From Jimgerdemannia flammicorona (taxonomy: Eukaryota; Mucoromycota; Endogonomycetes; Endogonales; Endogonaceae), in the NCBI GenBank assembly GCA_003990745.1, contig RBNI01000066.1, positions 1 through 45,498 on the forward strand: a DNA stretch of 45,498 bases, in the 5' to 3' direction. The notes under the pieces are model-generated. The model had not been told where the DNA came from. It saw only the letters and a program-made list of their open reading frames with translations, and searched no databases. This document shows, piece after piece, positions 11,361 to 23,027 of this stretch. The first letter of the stretch is position 1. Every line of letters starts with the position of its first letter. The translations under genes and the position numbers were made by a program.

Positions 11361-12896
11361 GAGGTACCGCGGAAAACCGGTCGGAAGCACGGGAAAGATG
11401 ATCGATTAGCGGAGGAGGTGGCGGAGAAGCTGACAACGGACGTCTCAAACGAGGGCGTGACGCCGCATAGGGATTATGTGACCATCGGGCTTGTAGGTGT
11501 GTACTGCTGTAATAGACAATTTGAAGTGATCCTTTGCGGTTGGTACGATGTTCCCAGGTATATCATGCATTTATGTAGTTCTCCCAATTTCTGACTGTCG
11601 GTAACAGGCCATCCGAATGTGGGAAAAAGCAGTCTGATTAATAGCATTGTGGGACGAACAGTGGTCAGCACAAGCAGGACGCCAGGTAAGATTGCAATTG
11701 CTCCACGATTCCAGCTCCTCCATTTTTCGTATGTCATGAAACTTAGTTTAGCAGTGACGAGACAATCAATAAAAAATGTTTTTAGTCGACCTCTTTATCG
11801 AACATCTATTGATTCATTTTTCTCAGGACACACTAAACACTTTCAGACGATTCATCTCACGGCGAACGTACGGCTGTGTGATGGGCCGGGGTTGGTGTTT
11901 CCCAGCTTGCTCCCAAAACCGCTGCAGGTATGATATTTTTCCCGAGTGTGTTGTGATGGACCATTTGCATTATGTTTAGACATTGTCAGTTTCATATTAC
12001 AACTGCACTCTTTAGATTTTATCCGGCATGTATCCCATCGCCCAAGTCCAGGAGCCTTATAGCACTGTGCAATACTTGGTAGAGAATTCCCTTCTCATTT
12101 TAGTGAGCATCTGGATATTTGTAATTATATTTGAGCGGATCGCTCATTCAAATATGCCACCGCACCTTCCCTTTTGTCACCACCTTGTGATGAACTCCAG
12201 GCGGAACGTGTGCCTCTGGAATCCATTATGAGACTTGAACCCCCAGACCTGGAAGATTACAAGCAGCATCGCTGGTCGGCGTGGTCGATTTGCGAAGGTG
12301 AGGGATTTAAATCTAGACTAAAGCAAATTCTTTGTTGAACGTTTTGAATCAATGAAATCAAGTGTTTTCCAAAGACTGGTATGAACGACCTGGAGTATCT
12401 GTGTTTTGCATGCTTTTACATCTTGGCTTTTCTCCGTGTCCTTGCTTCAGCTTATGCCATTCAACGAGGGTTTTATACATCCAAAGCGGCGAGACCAGAC
12501 GTTTACCGAGGTGCATACAAATTTCCTCAGGTCTGGACGCGTCCGCTTTCTATTTGGTTTCTTGTGCAAATACGTTCTTACGATTTCTCGACGTACCGAT
12601 TAGCCGCCAATGCGATCCTTCGTCTCGCCAACGATGGCCGGATCCTACTCTCCTTCAAGCCACCCGGGTTCTTCACATCGACCAAGTACGAGAAATCACG
12701 GGTCCAGGATGCAGATCGAGCGCTTACCGAGAACTGCCAGGACCAGAATATTGAACAGATTGATGGCGCCGAAACATTACCTGGCAGCGAGAAACGGGTA
12801 ACGGTTCGAACCGGCGGGTTCTTTGGGCTTTTAAACATGGAGGAGGAGGAGGAGGAGGAGGAAGAGCAAGAAGAAGAAAATGAGGATGACAATTGA
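9869..12896 (+). CDS. GNL1: GNL1-type circularly permuted GTPase
   Basis: Member of the YlqF/YawG GTPase family, close to GNL1; related fungal proteins act in ribosome assembly or export. Eleven exons (9869-10125, 10207-10298, 10435-10639, 10761-11026, 11131-11496, 11608-11685, 11827-11927, 12016-12078, 12201-12297, 12451-12510, 12604-12896) give 625 codons. The N-terminus is basic (RKKPFSNKQKKKQLQEKRAKK region). The permuted motif order is visible: G4 NKMD near residue 228, then G1 GHPNVGKSS near 396, then G3 DGPG near 440, where DCPG is usual in human GNL1. FEHNLEVWRQLWR, ISDIILIIVDVRHPI and MYPIAQVQEPY are family signatures. Poly-Glu tracts occur near residue 325-345 and at the C-terminus. 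The donor after exon 2 is weak (GTTGCA at 10299); it was chosen because it alone keeps phase. Confidence 0.9.
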
Positions 12897-13445
12897 AGAC
12901 ATGTCAAAAATTTTAAACGTTTTGTGATCTGAGAATCTGTAATGAGGGGATATCCTGAAACATCATGATGGACCTCGTTGGGTCTTCCTTGTCCTTAGTA
13001 GTCTGTGTGGCTTTAGCAAATTTAATCATGCGATGGTTTTGTCCTCTTGGTACTTTGGAGTGTCCTTGCCTTCTACGGCGGCCTGGTGGTTTCGTTCGTC
13101 GGTGGGATTGCTATAATGGCGTCGTTGTGAACTTGGAAGGCCGCGTCTTCGCATCGTGCTGAACCTTGGTTCGCCACGCTTACCTCGAGGCTGTAGCCCA
13201 TCTATTTATTGGTGCAGGGCGTCTTCAAGGATCTCGGGCAGCAGTGAAAGTCCTTCGTTTTTTTTTTTTTGTTTATTTAACCCTTTCCACTAGTAGTAAA
13301 CTGGAAAGAGTCTTAATGTCAGCTCGAAAGAATCCATATCTGGCTGATAATTCACCGTAAACTGCGACGCCAAGCAGTCACAACTGGGTAAGGTCCCGAG
13401 GACGGGCTCATCCACCAAAAAAATTCTCCCAAACTTCACTTTCAG
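12897..13445. other. Intergenic region GNL1-RRP3
   Basis: No supported gene. It contains the 3' flank of GNL1, a T run at about 13257-13270 and the RRP3 promoter. Open frames on both strands between 12965 and 13360 lack recognisable domains. The minus strand has some protein-like stretches, but with frequent stops. Confidence 0.45.
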
Positions 13446-15160
13446 ATGGCCTCCGAACAGACAACCGACAAAAAGGACCCAGAGGAGACCTCCTTCACTG
13501 ATTTGGGCATCATCAAACCCCTCAGCGACGCCTGCGCCCAGCTTAACTTCAAACACCCCACCGAAATCCAATGCGAGTCAATACCTTGGGCCCTTGAGGG
13601 TCGCGATATTATCGGCCTCGCTCAGACCGGCTCAGGCAAGACTGCTGCTTTTGCTCTGCCCATCCTTCAAGCGCTTTGGGAGGCACCTCAAGGTCTTTTT
13701 GCATGTGTGATGGCTCCGACAAGGTAGGGGCCCAAGAACCGTACTAGCATCCTTCTTTCTGGCTAATTTCCGCCTAGTTGCTCAAGTTATATTTCAATTC
13801 TCGCAGAGAACTTGCTTTCCAGATATCCGAAACCTTCGAAGCTCTTGGTGCCCTGATTGGTGTCCGTTGCGCCGTTATCGTCGGCGGCATGGACATGATG
13901 TCTCAATCGATTGCCCTTTCCAAGAAACCACACATCCTCGTCTGCACGCCCGGTCGCCTCGCCGACCATCTCGAAAATACTAAGGGGTTCAGCCTGCGAA
14001 ATCTCAAGTATCTAGTTATGGACGAAGCTGATCGCTTGCTGGACATGGATTTCGGACCCAAGATCGACCAGATCTTGAAGGTGATCCCCAAAGAGCGACA
14101 TACATATCTGTTCTCGGCGACGATGACGACAAAGGTTCAGAAACTGCAGAGGGCGAGCTTGAATAATCCTGTAAAGGTCGAAGTGTCCACTAAGTGAGTG
14201 CCTTTGGTCTGCCAACCCGGCTGTATTTTGACGTTTCACAAACAACTAACATTTCATTGTTGCCTATGAAAGATACTCGACGGTCTCCACCCTCCTTCAG
14301 CACTACTTATTCTTCCCGCTCAAGCACAAGGATTGTTATCTTGTGTATCTCCTCAATGAACTCGCCGGTCACTCCACCATCATCTTCACGCGTACCGTCA
14401 ATGACACACAAAAAATCGCCATCATTCTCAGGAATCTCGGGTTTCCCGCAATTCCGCTTCATGGGCAGCTTGCGCAGTCGAAACGGCTAGGTGCGCTCAA
14501 CAAGTTCAAGAGCGGAGCGCGGAATATTCTGGTGGCGACGGATGTGGCGAGCAGGTGTGTTTTGTGGGATGGAAGAGTTTGTGGAATGAGATAAATCAAG
14601 ATCATGATCGACGTTCCGACAACGGAAAGGTGTATGTGAATACCTGGATTCGCTTGTCTGGAAAGGCATCATTTTCAACGTTTTTGATATTTATGCTGTC
14701 TCTTTACAGAGGTCTTGACATCCCTATGGTCGACGTGGTTATCAACTACGATGTTCCCACAACCTCCAAAGACTACATCCACCGCGTGGGTCGCACCGCG
14801 CGCGCTGGTCGCTCGGGTAAATCCTGCACCTTCGTGACGCAGTACGACGTTGAGCTCATCCAGCGGATCGAGAAGGACCTCAACCGTACCCTTGATCCCT
14901 ACCCGTTGGAGAAAGAGGACGTCCTCCTGCTACAGGAGCGCGTCTCAGAGGCGCAGAGATTAGCGGTTCACGAGATGAAGGAGCTGGCGGCAGCGGGTAA
15001 GGAAGGGAAGAGCAAGAGGATGAGGAGCGAGGGTAATGACGATGATCGGGATCGGGATGATGACGTTGTGCAAGCGGGGGGAGGGAAGTTTGGAGGAAAG
15101 GCTGGAGCTAATAAGAAGAGTGGCGGTAAGGGGAAGAGTTCGAAGAGGGGGAGATTCTGA
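13446..15160 (+). CDS. RRP3: DEAD-box rRNA helicase RRP3 (DDX47 type)
   Basis: Nucleolar ATP-dependent RNA helicase required for 18S rRNA maturation. Four exons (13446-13723, 13807-14193, 14273-14554, 14710-15160) give 465 codons. The full motif set is present: the Q motif ([10 protein letters not shown] ... HPTEIQ), AQTGSGKT near residue 58, PTRELAFQ, TPGR, DEAD in [15 protein letters not shown] near 164, SAT near 196, [19 protein letters not shown] and [11 protein letters not shown] near 339. Blocks such as [16 protein letters not shown] and [16 protein letters not shown] match the Rrp3/DDX47 subfamily better than Dbp8. The C-terminal tail is basic and Gly/Lys/Ser-rich with a short DDDRDRDDD acidic patch. 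Two intron borders split conserved motifs (PTR|EL and SR|GLD). Confidence 0.95.
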
Positions 15161-15394
15161 GTAAGCCATGTTGTTTGAACAAAATTGCGATGCAATAGGA
15201 TATGCCTTTATGTTGGATATGTGGATCTTGTAGAGTTTCGTTGACAAGGAATATTGTACCCTTTATTATTAAGCCAGCCATGTAATCATTTTGAAACATT
15301 AATGCCTAGCCTAGTCCCAGCCTAGTGCTGCGCCATAACATGACGTAGGCGAAATTTTAAATGGTGCGCAAAACACGAAAAGAGCAAGACAGCC

Positions 15395-17664
15395 ATGGTC
15401 ACCATTAAGAAACCCAAACCTAATGCCGCCCCACATTTATCGCCATTGGTGGGTGCCACCACCACCAACCATCCGACAAACTTAAGCAACGCCAAATCTG
15501 ACACGACGAGCCGGCAGCGACCAAATCGCTCGCAATCCGTCGTCGAAGTGGTTATCGATCTAGAGGCCAACCCGGTCAAGAAGGGAAGGCGCAAGAAGAA
15601 GACGATAGATACTGAGGAGGCGAGCAAGACTGACGAAATTAAGGAAAAAAAGGGAAGATACCGCCCGCTTTTGAGTGAGTTTTGTTCATTTTTGGTAGGG
15701 CAAGTCATAGATCTGAGGTTCAGAGAAATAGTAATTGAGGTTTCAAAGGGGGGTTTTTTTTTCTTTCTTTTTCTTTTTTTTTTAGTATTACATATTTTAG
15801 CTCCTTTGCGATTGCTAACACGCAATCTCTCCGGTCTTATATATTGCTCATACCATAGCATCCACGTATAATCTCGGCCATATCATCCGCGCGCACTCCC
15901 GCAATGTTGACTTCGGCGCAACTGACGATGAGGTTGACGTCTGGGCTTGCGAATTTCAACCGCAATCCACCCACGTCGCGACTTGTGGTGGCAACACCAT
16001 CTGCTTGATCGACGCCGCTCAAGGACGTGTGATCCGCAAATACACGCACCTTGAGGTCGGGGAAGAGTTCTATTGTCTTTCGTGGACAACCGTAGCTGGA
16101 GAAAATCCGGGTGCAGGCGCCGTGGAGCCAAGTGACGCGAACAAGAGCGATAGTGACGACGGAGGCGAATTGAATACAAATTCTCGGGCAGACGATAGAG
16201 CCAAGCCCGTCCAGGATCAAGAATGTGACATTCTCGCCGTGGCGGGCCGGATCGGTTCCGTCAAGCTATTGAACCCTCTGCAAAACGAATGCTATCGATA
16301 CCTCTTTGGGCATACGAAACCAGTGGTCCGGGTCACGTTTTCGAAAACCAGACGGAGGTGGCTGTTTAGTATGTGTTATATATTGCTTCATTAGCTTTCC
16401 GATTTGAATCGGGAACTTTGGTAAAACACGTCATTTCACCTTGACATCGTTACGGGTCTCCAATGTTGATGTATACTGTACGTACTACTGACGGGTTGTT
16501 GTCTTCTTGGCTTTTTTATTGACTACAAAGGTCTATCGTTAGACCGCACTGTGCGGTTATGGGATATAGGAACGACCAATGCAAAAGATGACCAAGGTGG
16601 ATCTGTGTAAGACTTTACATTGCGTATACCCTGTCCTAAACTCATCGATGTGGGACCTCATCTTGCTCTTCCTTTCGTATAATATTATCCACACATGCTG
16701 ATTACTACGCCACACCTCTATTAGTTGCCTTGCTGTTTTCCCACTCCAGATTTTCCCCTCACCCCCAAGCGCGTTCTGTCTTTCCCATGATGACAATTCT
16801 TTTATGGTCGGCTTCCAGGACGGAACAATGGCGCGGTTTGATGTTGGCGATATCATGCGTGAATCTCTTGTTTCAGAGCCGGCGAAGAGAAGGAGGCCAA
16901 GAAAGGCAGAGAAGATAGGGAAAAGGGTCGGGAAAGAGGCAGAGCAGTTGCAGCCCATTGTCGTATATCCTGTAGGGGTGGAGTGGCATGAGAGTAATGT
17001 GGATGATATCGCAGTGATTGGTGATGGCTTTATTGGTAAGTGGGATGGGGGTTATTAGATCATTATATCCAAGCTCCAGATTGCACATTTGTGCTCATGC
17101 TTCCCACTCGTGTACTTCCAGTCTCTCGCGCTGCGCAAGATCAAGAAATCATGGTTTGGGATCCGCGCACCAGCACTCCCACCGACGCTGCCATACGATG
17201 TCTGCTTCATTGGCCGATATGTGACACTTTTTGTTTGAAGTTCCGAGTTGTTGAAGGAGAAGGTACGCTGGCATTCAAATTAGCTATTTAGGATCATTTG
17301 AGTGAGACTTCATTGTATCATCCGGCTAATTCTTATGTTTGCAGGGGAACGTGTTCTTGTTGCGGGCGACTGCGAAGGGAAAATCAGGATATATAATGTC
17401 GGCGATTTAAGACATAGTCAAACACTCCCAAACGAGAGTAAAGAGATGTTCGATCCGGATAAGGTATGCTATCTTTCGAGGCGGAAAGAGGGTGGAATTT
17501 CGCACTGGATATTGCATCTGATAAGTGGTTTTCGCTGCCACTAGATTCTGGGCCACGCGCAATCGAATAGAGTGATTCGCGATGTGTGCGTGTCCCACGA
17601 CCGCGCGCTGATTGTCGCTGTTGATTCGGAGAATCGGGTGTTCGTGTGGCGGAGGGAGGGTTGA
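15395..17664 (+). CDS. LRWD1/ORCA-like WD40 repeat protein
   Basis: The WD40 part resembles human LRWD1 (ORCA), which binds the origin recognition complex and heterochromatin. The key block is WACEFQPQSTHVATCGG followed by CLIDAAQGRVIRKY and EEFYCLSWT; human LRWD1 has a matching WAC-F-P...VATCGG...VID...G.V..KY...GEEF arrangement. Seven exons (15395-15674, 15859-16368, 16531-16604, 16750-17035, 17122-17262, 17345-17463, 17545-17664) give 509 codons. Residues 1-93 are Lys/Ser-rich and lack leucine-rich repeats, unlike LRWD1. WD repeats fill the rest: DRTVRLWDIG, FMVGFQDGTMARFDVGD, QEIMVWDPR, GDCEGKIRIYNV and VFVWRR at the end. A basic insert (KRRRPRKAEKIGKRVGKEA) lies near residue 328. The role in fungi is inferred only. 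Confidence 0.75.
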
Positions 17665-17981
17665 TGAAATACGAGGAGTATTGCTAGGTTTTTCCTTTTC
17701 TATGACAATGTTGCTGACAATGATTCTTGACGTTTGAGTTCCTAATCAAAATTATTACTAATAAACTAGTTGAACTAGATAATAATAAAGTGATGAGTTA
17801 TTTTCTATTATTATAGGACATAATGCTTAAGAAAACCTATAGTAGTCAAGCAGCATACCCAATTCATGGACTAAAACTGCAAATGAATGACATCAGCTTA
17901 GCAGTCACTACTGCCACATTTAATGCAACGAGCAACGAAACGCCTCTTGAACTCATTCTTTCTCGCTGTATAGCGAACATA
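17665..17981. other. Intergenic region upstream of the BRF-like gene
   Basis: AT-rich in its first half (around 17740-17820). The frame of the next gene is open upstream to an ATG at 17823, but that extension has no conserved content. I place the start at 17982, directly before the zinc ribbon. Confidence 0.5.
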
Positions 17982-20449
17982 ATGACTTGCACACTTTGCC
18001 CACATTGTCACTCTAACAAAACAGATTATCAACACGACTCCCAAGAGCTCGTATGCACTGACTGTGGCACCGTCATTGCTTCACAATTCTTCCGCGACGA
18101 TGACGTTTTCACTGGTTTGGGTTCTTACCGACTGGCCAACGACGCCACCCACACAACCATAGCTACTATCGGCCTTAGGGGTGGCAGGAAGGTAAATGCG
18201 AGGGGCCCTGGTTCCGATCCCGGAAAGTACGCGCGGACAGCAAAGGCGAGTTACCAGTATATCTTGCTAATCTCTGGCGTTGCTATATAATTTGTGCGTT
18301 GTCGGTTCGAGCACACTGGACAACTAAGTCTGGTCAATTTGAATGAATATCAATGTCTAGTGGTCAATTTGAATGAATATCAATGTCAAGTGTTCTAACC
18401 ACTTGCTCTTCCTCCGTTCCCTCATTCGCAGGCCCATATGTCCAAAATCTTTGACAGCTTCGGCACGCGCTTCCGTCTCGACCCAACCGACATCAGCATT
18501 TGCAAACACCGCTTCGAACAATGCGTCAAGATTAACCTGGGCACCGCCGGTGGCCGCCGCGCCGATATTCTTGCCGCTGCCATTGCCTACATTATGATTC
18601 GCGAGAAGGGACGCGCCTTCGGGTTGCTTGAGTGCGCCTCGGCCGTGCATTGTAACGTTTTCGAGGTGGGGAGAATATACAAGGATGTGAAGCGATTCCT
18701 CAGTATTAGTTTTTCGGAAATGGATCCATACGTCTTCCTGGAAAAGATGGTCGTCGACTCCTACCCCGAACTCGAGCCCCCGAATTCGACTGGAAACGCG
18801 GAATACGAGCCGCTGCTCGCGTTGAGCTCTAAGTTCATCGCCATCGCTAAGATCGCCTCTCTTGATCAAGGCCGCAAGCCCGAGCCTCTAGTGGCGGCCG
18901 CCATTGTCCTAGCGGCCAACACTCTTTCGCATGAGACTAAACACCACGTCCGCCAAATCGGACGTATAGCCGAGATTCACGTCCTCAGCAAGGCTACCAT
19001 TAAGCAGCGGTACGTCGAACTCAGCAAGATCATGTTAAACTATGCAAAGATGTTACCGTGGGCGGTAAAGGTGCATTCAAGGAACATAGGATTGTATCTC
19101 GCAGATACGGTAAAGTGGTTTGAGGAGTTGCAAAAGAAGGAGAAGGGAGTAGACAGTATATTTCGAGCCTTGGAAGCTGATGGAGAGAACGAAGAGGATA
19201 TTGATTATGAGACAGGCACAGAAAGCGGGAATCAGACGGAAGAGACGGATGATGGAACTGAGCCGCCAACGCCGTCCGAGGCGAACTCGCCGCCCATCTT
19301 CAAACGGCGCGGCTCCATGACAGCCTCCCCCCCCGCAACCACCCCAACTCCCGCAACCACCCCAACCCCCACCTCACTCCACCCTCCGGCCTTCACCCGC
19401 TCGCGCCAGAACGAGTCTGCCCGCCTCGCCAAGATCCAGCTCGCCAAGGAGCGCATCCGGTCGGCCCTTTTCGCCTTGCCGTCCTCGGACCAGGGATCGC
19501 TGGCTATTCCTGCCGACGAGGAGCTGTCCTACCTCCAAATCCTTTTGCTCTACGGCGTCCCCGAGAAGGATCTGGTCGATCCTGACATAGCGAGTCTGGA
19601 GGAAATGGTGAGACGCAGGCCTGCGAAGGAGGAGGGTGGAATCGGCGCCCCGTTCGGAGATTCACAACGGCAGAGGGAAGAGCTGGATCAAGAGCAGGTG
19701 GACGAGCGGGATATGAGCGAGGAGGAGGTGGAAACTTACATCGTACCGGATTGGCAGGTATGTATTTTTCAAGTTCGGGTTTACATGACTGTTTCTGTTT
19801 CTTCATTCATGGGCCTCAATTAATCAAATTCTACTGTCTCTCTTCTTGTCTCTTTTTTCAGCTACCCTACAAGCGAGCTTCACAAGCAAGCATCCTATAC
19901 GCGAATGGCGACGGCACATTTGATGCACGAAAAACCAGAGCAGCTCAAAAACAGAAAGCGGCTGCCGCCCCTGCCAACAACAGCTCAAGCAGAAAACGTA
20001 TCCGACCCATGTCCGCGGATTCTTTGGATGGCGATTTTAGTGGCGGTGATATTCCGAGCGAGCTATTGGAGGGCTATTGCGCGGACATACAGAAACCGCT
20101 TAAGAGGAAGCTTGTGAAGACTGCGGATGAGCTAGACTACGACGCTCCCTTGAGCAGGTGGAAGAGGCGAGAAACTGAGAGGGAGAACACGATGGTAACG
20201 AATGGTGACCTCGAGATATTGGAGGGCTATTGCGTGGACATACAGAAACCGCTTAAGAGGAAGCTTGTGAAGACTGCGGATGAGCTAGACTACGACGCTC
20301 CCTTGAGAAGGTGGAAGAGGCGAGAAATTGACAGGGGGGACACGATGGTAACGAATGGTGACCTTGAGGTGAGCGAGCTATTGGAGGGTTATTGCGCGGA
20401 CATACAGAAACCGCTTAAGAGGAAGCTTAGTAATGGGTTTGAGAAGTGA
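17982..20449 (+). CDS. TFIIB-related factor, BRF-like (RNA polymerase III initiation)
   Basis: Has the architecture of Brf1/BRF2, the TFIIB-like subunit of TFIIIB that recruits RNA polymerase III. A zinc ribbon (C-x2-C near residues 6-9, C-x2-C near 25-28, VCTDCGTVI) is followed by two cyclin-fold repeats (SKIFDSFGTRFRL ... AAAIAYIMIREKGR; ALSSKFIAIAKIASLDQGR ... TIKQRYVELSKIM). Downstream are acidic and Pro-rich linkers and the segment SEEEVETYIVPDWQ, which resembles the conserved C-terminal SDSEIEQY-type block of BRF proteins. Exon 2 is 18432-19757 and exon 3 is 19862-20449, both phase 0. Exon 1 starts at 17982. Its donor is uncertain: only GTAAAT at 18193 and GTTGCT at about 18285 keep phase, so the linker after the zinc ribbon is unresolved. 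The C-terminus carries 51-54-residue tandem repeats. BRF1 versus BRF2 identity is open. Confidence 0.78.
18331..18390 (+). repeat. Two tandem 30-bp units in BRF-like intron 1
   Basis: Two direct 30-bp copies (18331-18360 and 18361-18390) differ at a single base (TCTAG against TCAAG). They begin TGGTCAATTTGAATGAATAT. The duplication lies in the unusually long first intron of the BRF-like gene. Confidence 0.95.
20054..20430 (+). repeat. Coding tandem repeat in the BRF-like C-terminus (2.4 units)
   Basis: The block starting LLEGYCADIQKPLKRKL recurs at about 20060, 20217 and 20378. Spacings are 153 and 162 bp, both multiples of three. The first two copies are nearly identical in DNA through VKTADELDYDAPL and the RWKRRE segment. 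The third is cut short before the stop codon. Each unit joins a basic KRK/KRR patch to an acidic DELDYD patch. Confidence 0.95.
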
Positions 20450-21449
20450 GAGAAAGAAATGGGGGCGATATGATTGTGATCCTGGTTCTGGTCAATACAG
20501 CGGATGATGGGGGTCATGCTCTTTCAAAGCGTTTCTTGCAGATTTGCATGGCGATGTTGGAACCTTCTTGCATAAGGTATAGAGATACTGAAATAATTTT
20601 GCACTTTCATCTTGTACATTTCCAATTCATGTTGCATTTGTTTTTGTTTGCAGACCAAAATTTGTATTTTTCATTTTGTACCATACAATTTTATAATCAC
20701 GTTTAATTGATGAGCCTGTAAATAAATGGCATGGAGCCCAATGATTGGTGAGAAATAAATTGTATTCTATCCACCCACATGAGGGTGTTCAGACTTGAAA
20801 GTGTTGATGGTTCACAGAGTAATTCCGAATAATGTTAGATGATCTATCTGCCAAAGAACATGTATTAATAGCCAGTCGACATTTAGGAACGAGCAAGCTA
20901 ACAATATACAGATACAGAACCCAAGAAAAGGATGCAAGAATGAGGTCTGGACAGATCTTTTTACCTTTTAATATAAAGATAAAAATATTCAATATTCAGC
21001 CCAGTTGAAATGGTGAACTAGAAAAACGAAATACCTACTGGATCGACGCCCTTTTTTGGCTATGGTCGTGAAAAAAAAAAAAAAAAAAAAAAACAGGTTT
21101 GCGTTCTGGCCCCGAGGAGAAAGGAACTGGGGAGGGAAGGCTCGAGGCCATCGCCAGTCCTTACGAGAGGGATCATCCGCACCTTTAGGATGAACGATGG
21201 ACGCGAAAGTCATTCTATGAAACGTCGCTTTTGGGTGAGTTGCCCAAGTATGGTATGTTTGCCGCGTTGGTCGTATTTGGTATTTGTACGATAAACTTTG
21301 GTGTGCCCATTGTGAATTATGCTCTTGACAAATAAGCGCAATTAAGAGGGAAAATATAGCTGGTTTGCTTGTGACAAGCTTTAAATTTTGATATATAATT
21401 ACAATAATGATGGCTTCACCGAATCATTTGCGACATCATTAGAACATCT
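20450..21449. other. Intergenic region between two convergent genes
   Basis: This is the shared 3' flank of the BRF-like gene (+) and the methyltransferase (-). It is moderately AT-rich, with an A23 run at about 21070-21092. Several small open frames (for example 20446-20706 on the plus strand) look like random hydrophobic sequence. No RNA gene was recognised. Confidence 0.5.
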
Positions 21450-22227
21450 TCAATTTTTTAACCACGCTCGGAACATGAAGATATCCTCACTCTGCCACTG
21501 CTCGTTCTGCTCCTCGCTATTGACATCCTTAAACGCAAACTTCTGGCTAAACATTTTGAAAAATTCAATCTCCTTGTCGAAATCCCTCTTCTCATACGCC
21601 AAAATGACTATCGTCGAAGGCCCAGCCACTGCAGACAAAGATTTAACCAATGGCTCGTATATAGGTGGATACCATAGACAGTCTGAGAGCAGTACCACGT
21701 CGTAAGGCCCGGCCAAGGCCGTTCCTATCAGGTCTGTGTGCTCCCAGTCCAGCTCCTCCACGACGACCCTACTAGTCTTGGACCCCGTCACCGCGTTCTC
21801 CAGCAAATTCTTTTTCAGAAGCGGCAGGGACGCCGACTTGTCCGTCAGTACGATACACTCCGCGTCCGGGAAGCATCTCGCGAACACCAGTCCCACCAAT
21901 CCTGTCCCGCTCCCCAGTTCGATCACGCGGGCCCTGGACTTGATCATGGTCTGGCTAGGTTCGGATGAAAGCTTTTCGAGGTATTTGGATAAGACAAGGC
22001 CTGCGTCCCATACTGTACTGCCTACACCGCCTGCCCTGAGTGATTCGTAACATATTATTACAAGTCGTGTTGGTGAGAGAAAGGAATAGAGAGACGACTG
22101 CAGCAGAATCAGAATGAAAGAGGTGACACTACCACACTCCGACGGGATCCTCGTGAATGTTTAGAGGCGGAATACCTTCATCCTCGAAAACGTATTCTCG
22201 CGTTGTTGTTGGTAGCTCTGCGGTCAT
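21450..22227 (-). CDS. METTL21/EFM6-type protein lysine methyltransferase
   Basis: Seven-beta-strand S-adenosylmethionine-dependent methyltransferase of the Methyltransf_16 family, which methylates lysines on translation factors and chaperones. Two exons (22227-22133, 22035-21450) give 226 codons. Visible features are DPVGVWAGGVGSTVWDAGLVL, split as DPVGVW|AGGVGSTVWDAG at the intron, motif I ELGSGTGLVGLVFAR near residues 69-83, the acidic loop VLTDK, an LDWE block after strand 4 and the post-motif LLSDCLWYPPIYEPLV. The size matches the METTL21/EFM group. A D-x2-W in place of the D-x2-Y of METTL21 proteins and the overall block order suggest EFM6, but the subfamily is not certain. It is divergent from the mitoribosomal gene with 158 bp between starts. 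Confidence 0.85.
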
Positions 22228-22385
22228 GGTGGTATTACGGATGAGAAGGCTTGCGGATCATGTGATCTGTTTCGTATAACGTGATCCACATTTTCACAAC
22301 AATATGTTGCAAGGCACCAACTAATTATCTCTTGCTTGATTGATGGTTCTACGGACAATCAATAAGTCACAGGTCAACACAAGCC
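22228..22385. promoter_or_regulatory. Divergent promoter: methyltransferase / mitoribosomal protein
   Basis: 158 bp between two start codons. Two related strings, CATGTGATC near 22259 and ACGTGATCC near 22279, are E-box-like half matches to the palindrome found between MSS51 and CWC22. No clear TATA box was seen. Confidence 0.4.
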
Positions 22386-22892
22386 ATGTCAAAAACCGCT
22401 CTGCTCGAAAGGCTGACCACAGGTCTTGGCGCCACCAAAATCAATCCCTCCGTGCGAAAGGTGTCGCTCGTGTATTCCTTCAAGGGAAAGCACAATTGCA
22501 TGGGAGCCAAGTAAGTGGACGCGCTTTGTCGAGATTCGGGTGGAAAGCTTCGCGTGCTTGTCTGTTTATGTATCCTCGGATCATTTACGCATATCACTCC
22601 CGTCACAGGCATTTTAGACGTCGAAATCTTCCGCGTCTGCGCTATGCCAATCCTTCCGTCGAGTTCATTGTGACCAAGTCGCAAGTGGAGACGATAGTGC
22701 CAACGCTGACAATAGAATTTGGTAATTTTGCTCGAATTCATCTCTTAGGGTCCTTGAATAATGCGCATCTGACTCAATTCATATCTCATTACCGCAGCTG
22801 ACGAGACGAAAAAAGTATTTGAGGTGCCTCGGATGCGATCTGAGGCCATCTGCAGACAATTACTTGAAGTTGCTGCAGCAGAATCGATGTAA
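22386..22892 (+). CDS. Mitochondrial ribosomal protein, L51/S25/CI-B8 domain
   Basis: Small thioredoxin-fold protein of the family that includes mitoribosomal proteins mS25 and yeast Mrp49 (mL61) and the complex I B8 subunit. Three exons (22386-22510, 22609-22721, 22798-22892) give 110 codons. The key block is FRRRNLPRLRYANPSVEFIV, carried at the start of exon 2, where LP-L-Y-NP is the family signature. The N-terminus (KVSLVYSFKGKHNCMGAKHF) also fits the family, which has a Gly/His stretch before the Arg-rich loop. The C-terminus is helical and charged. I cannot tell from sequence alone whether the protein belongs to the large or small subunit. Confidence 0.75.
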
Positions 22893-23027
22893 TTCAATTT
22901 GCATATCACAATAGCCTATTAAAATGCTTGATGATCAGTAGACTGGCATCTATTGTCAGAGTCATCAAACCCATGCAGAACGTGTCAGCTCCATATTCCC
23001 CTACGCGAAAAATAAAATAAAATGGCC

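Noticed and set aside
12965..13360. Two small plus-strand frames between GNL1 and RRP3
   Set aside because: Random hydrophobic content, no splice support and no recognisable motif.
18295..18320. GGTTCGAGC string resembling a tRNA B box
   Set aside because: No matching A box, acceptor stem or anticodon arm; it lies in the BRF-like intron.
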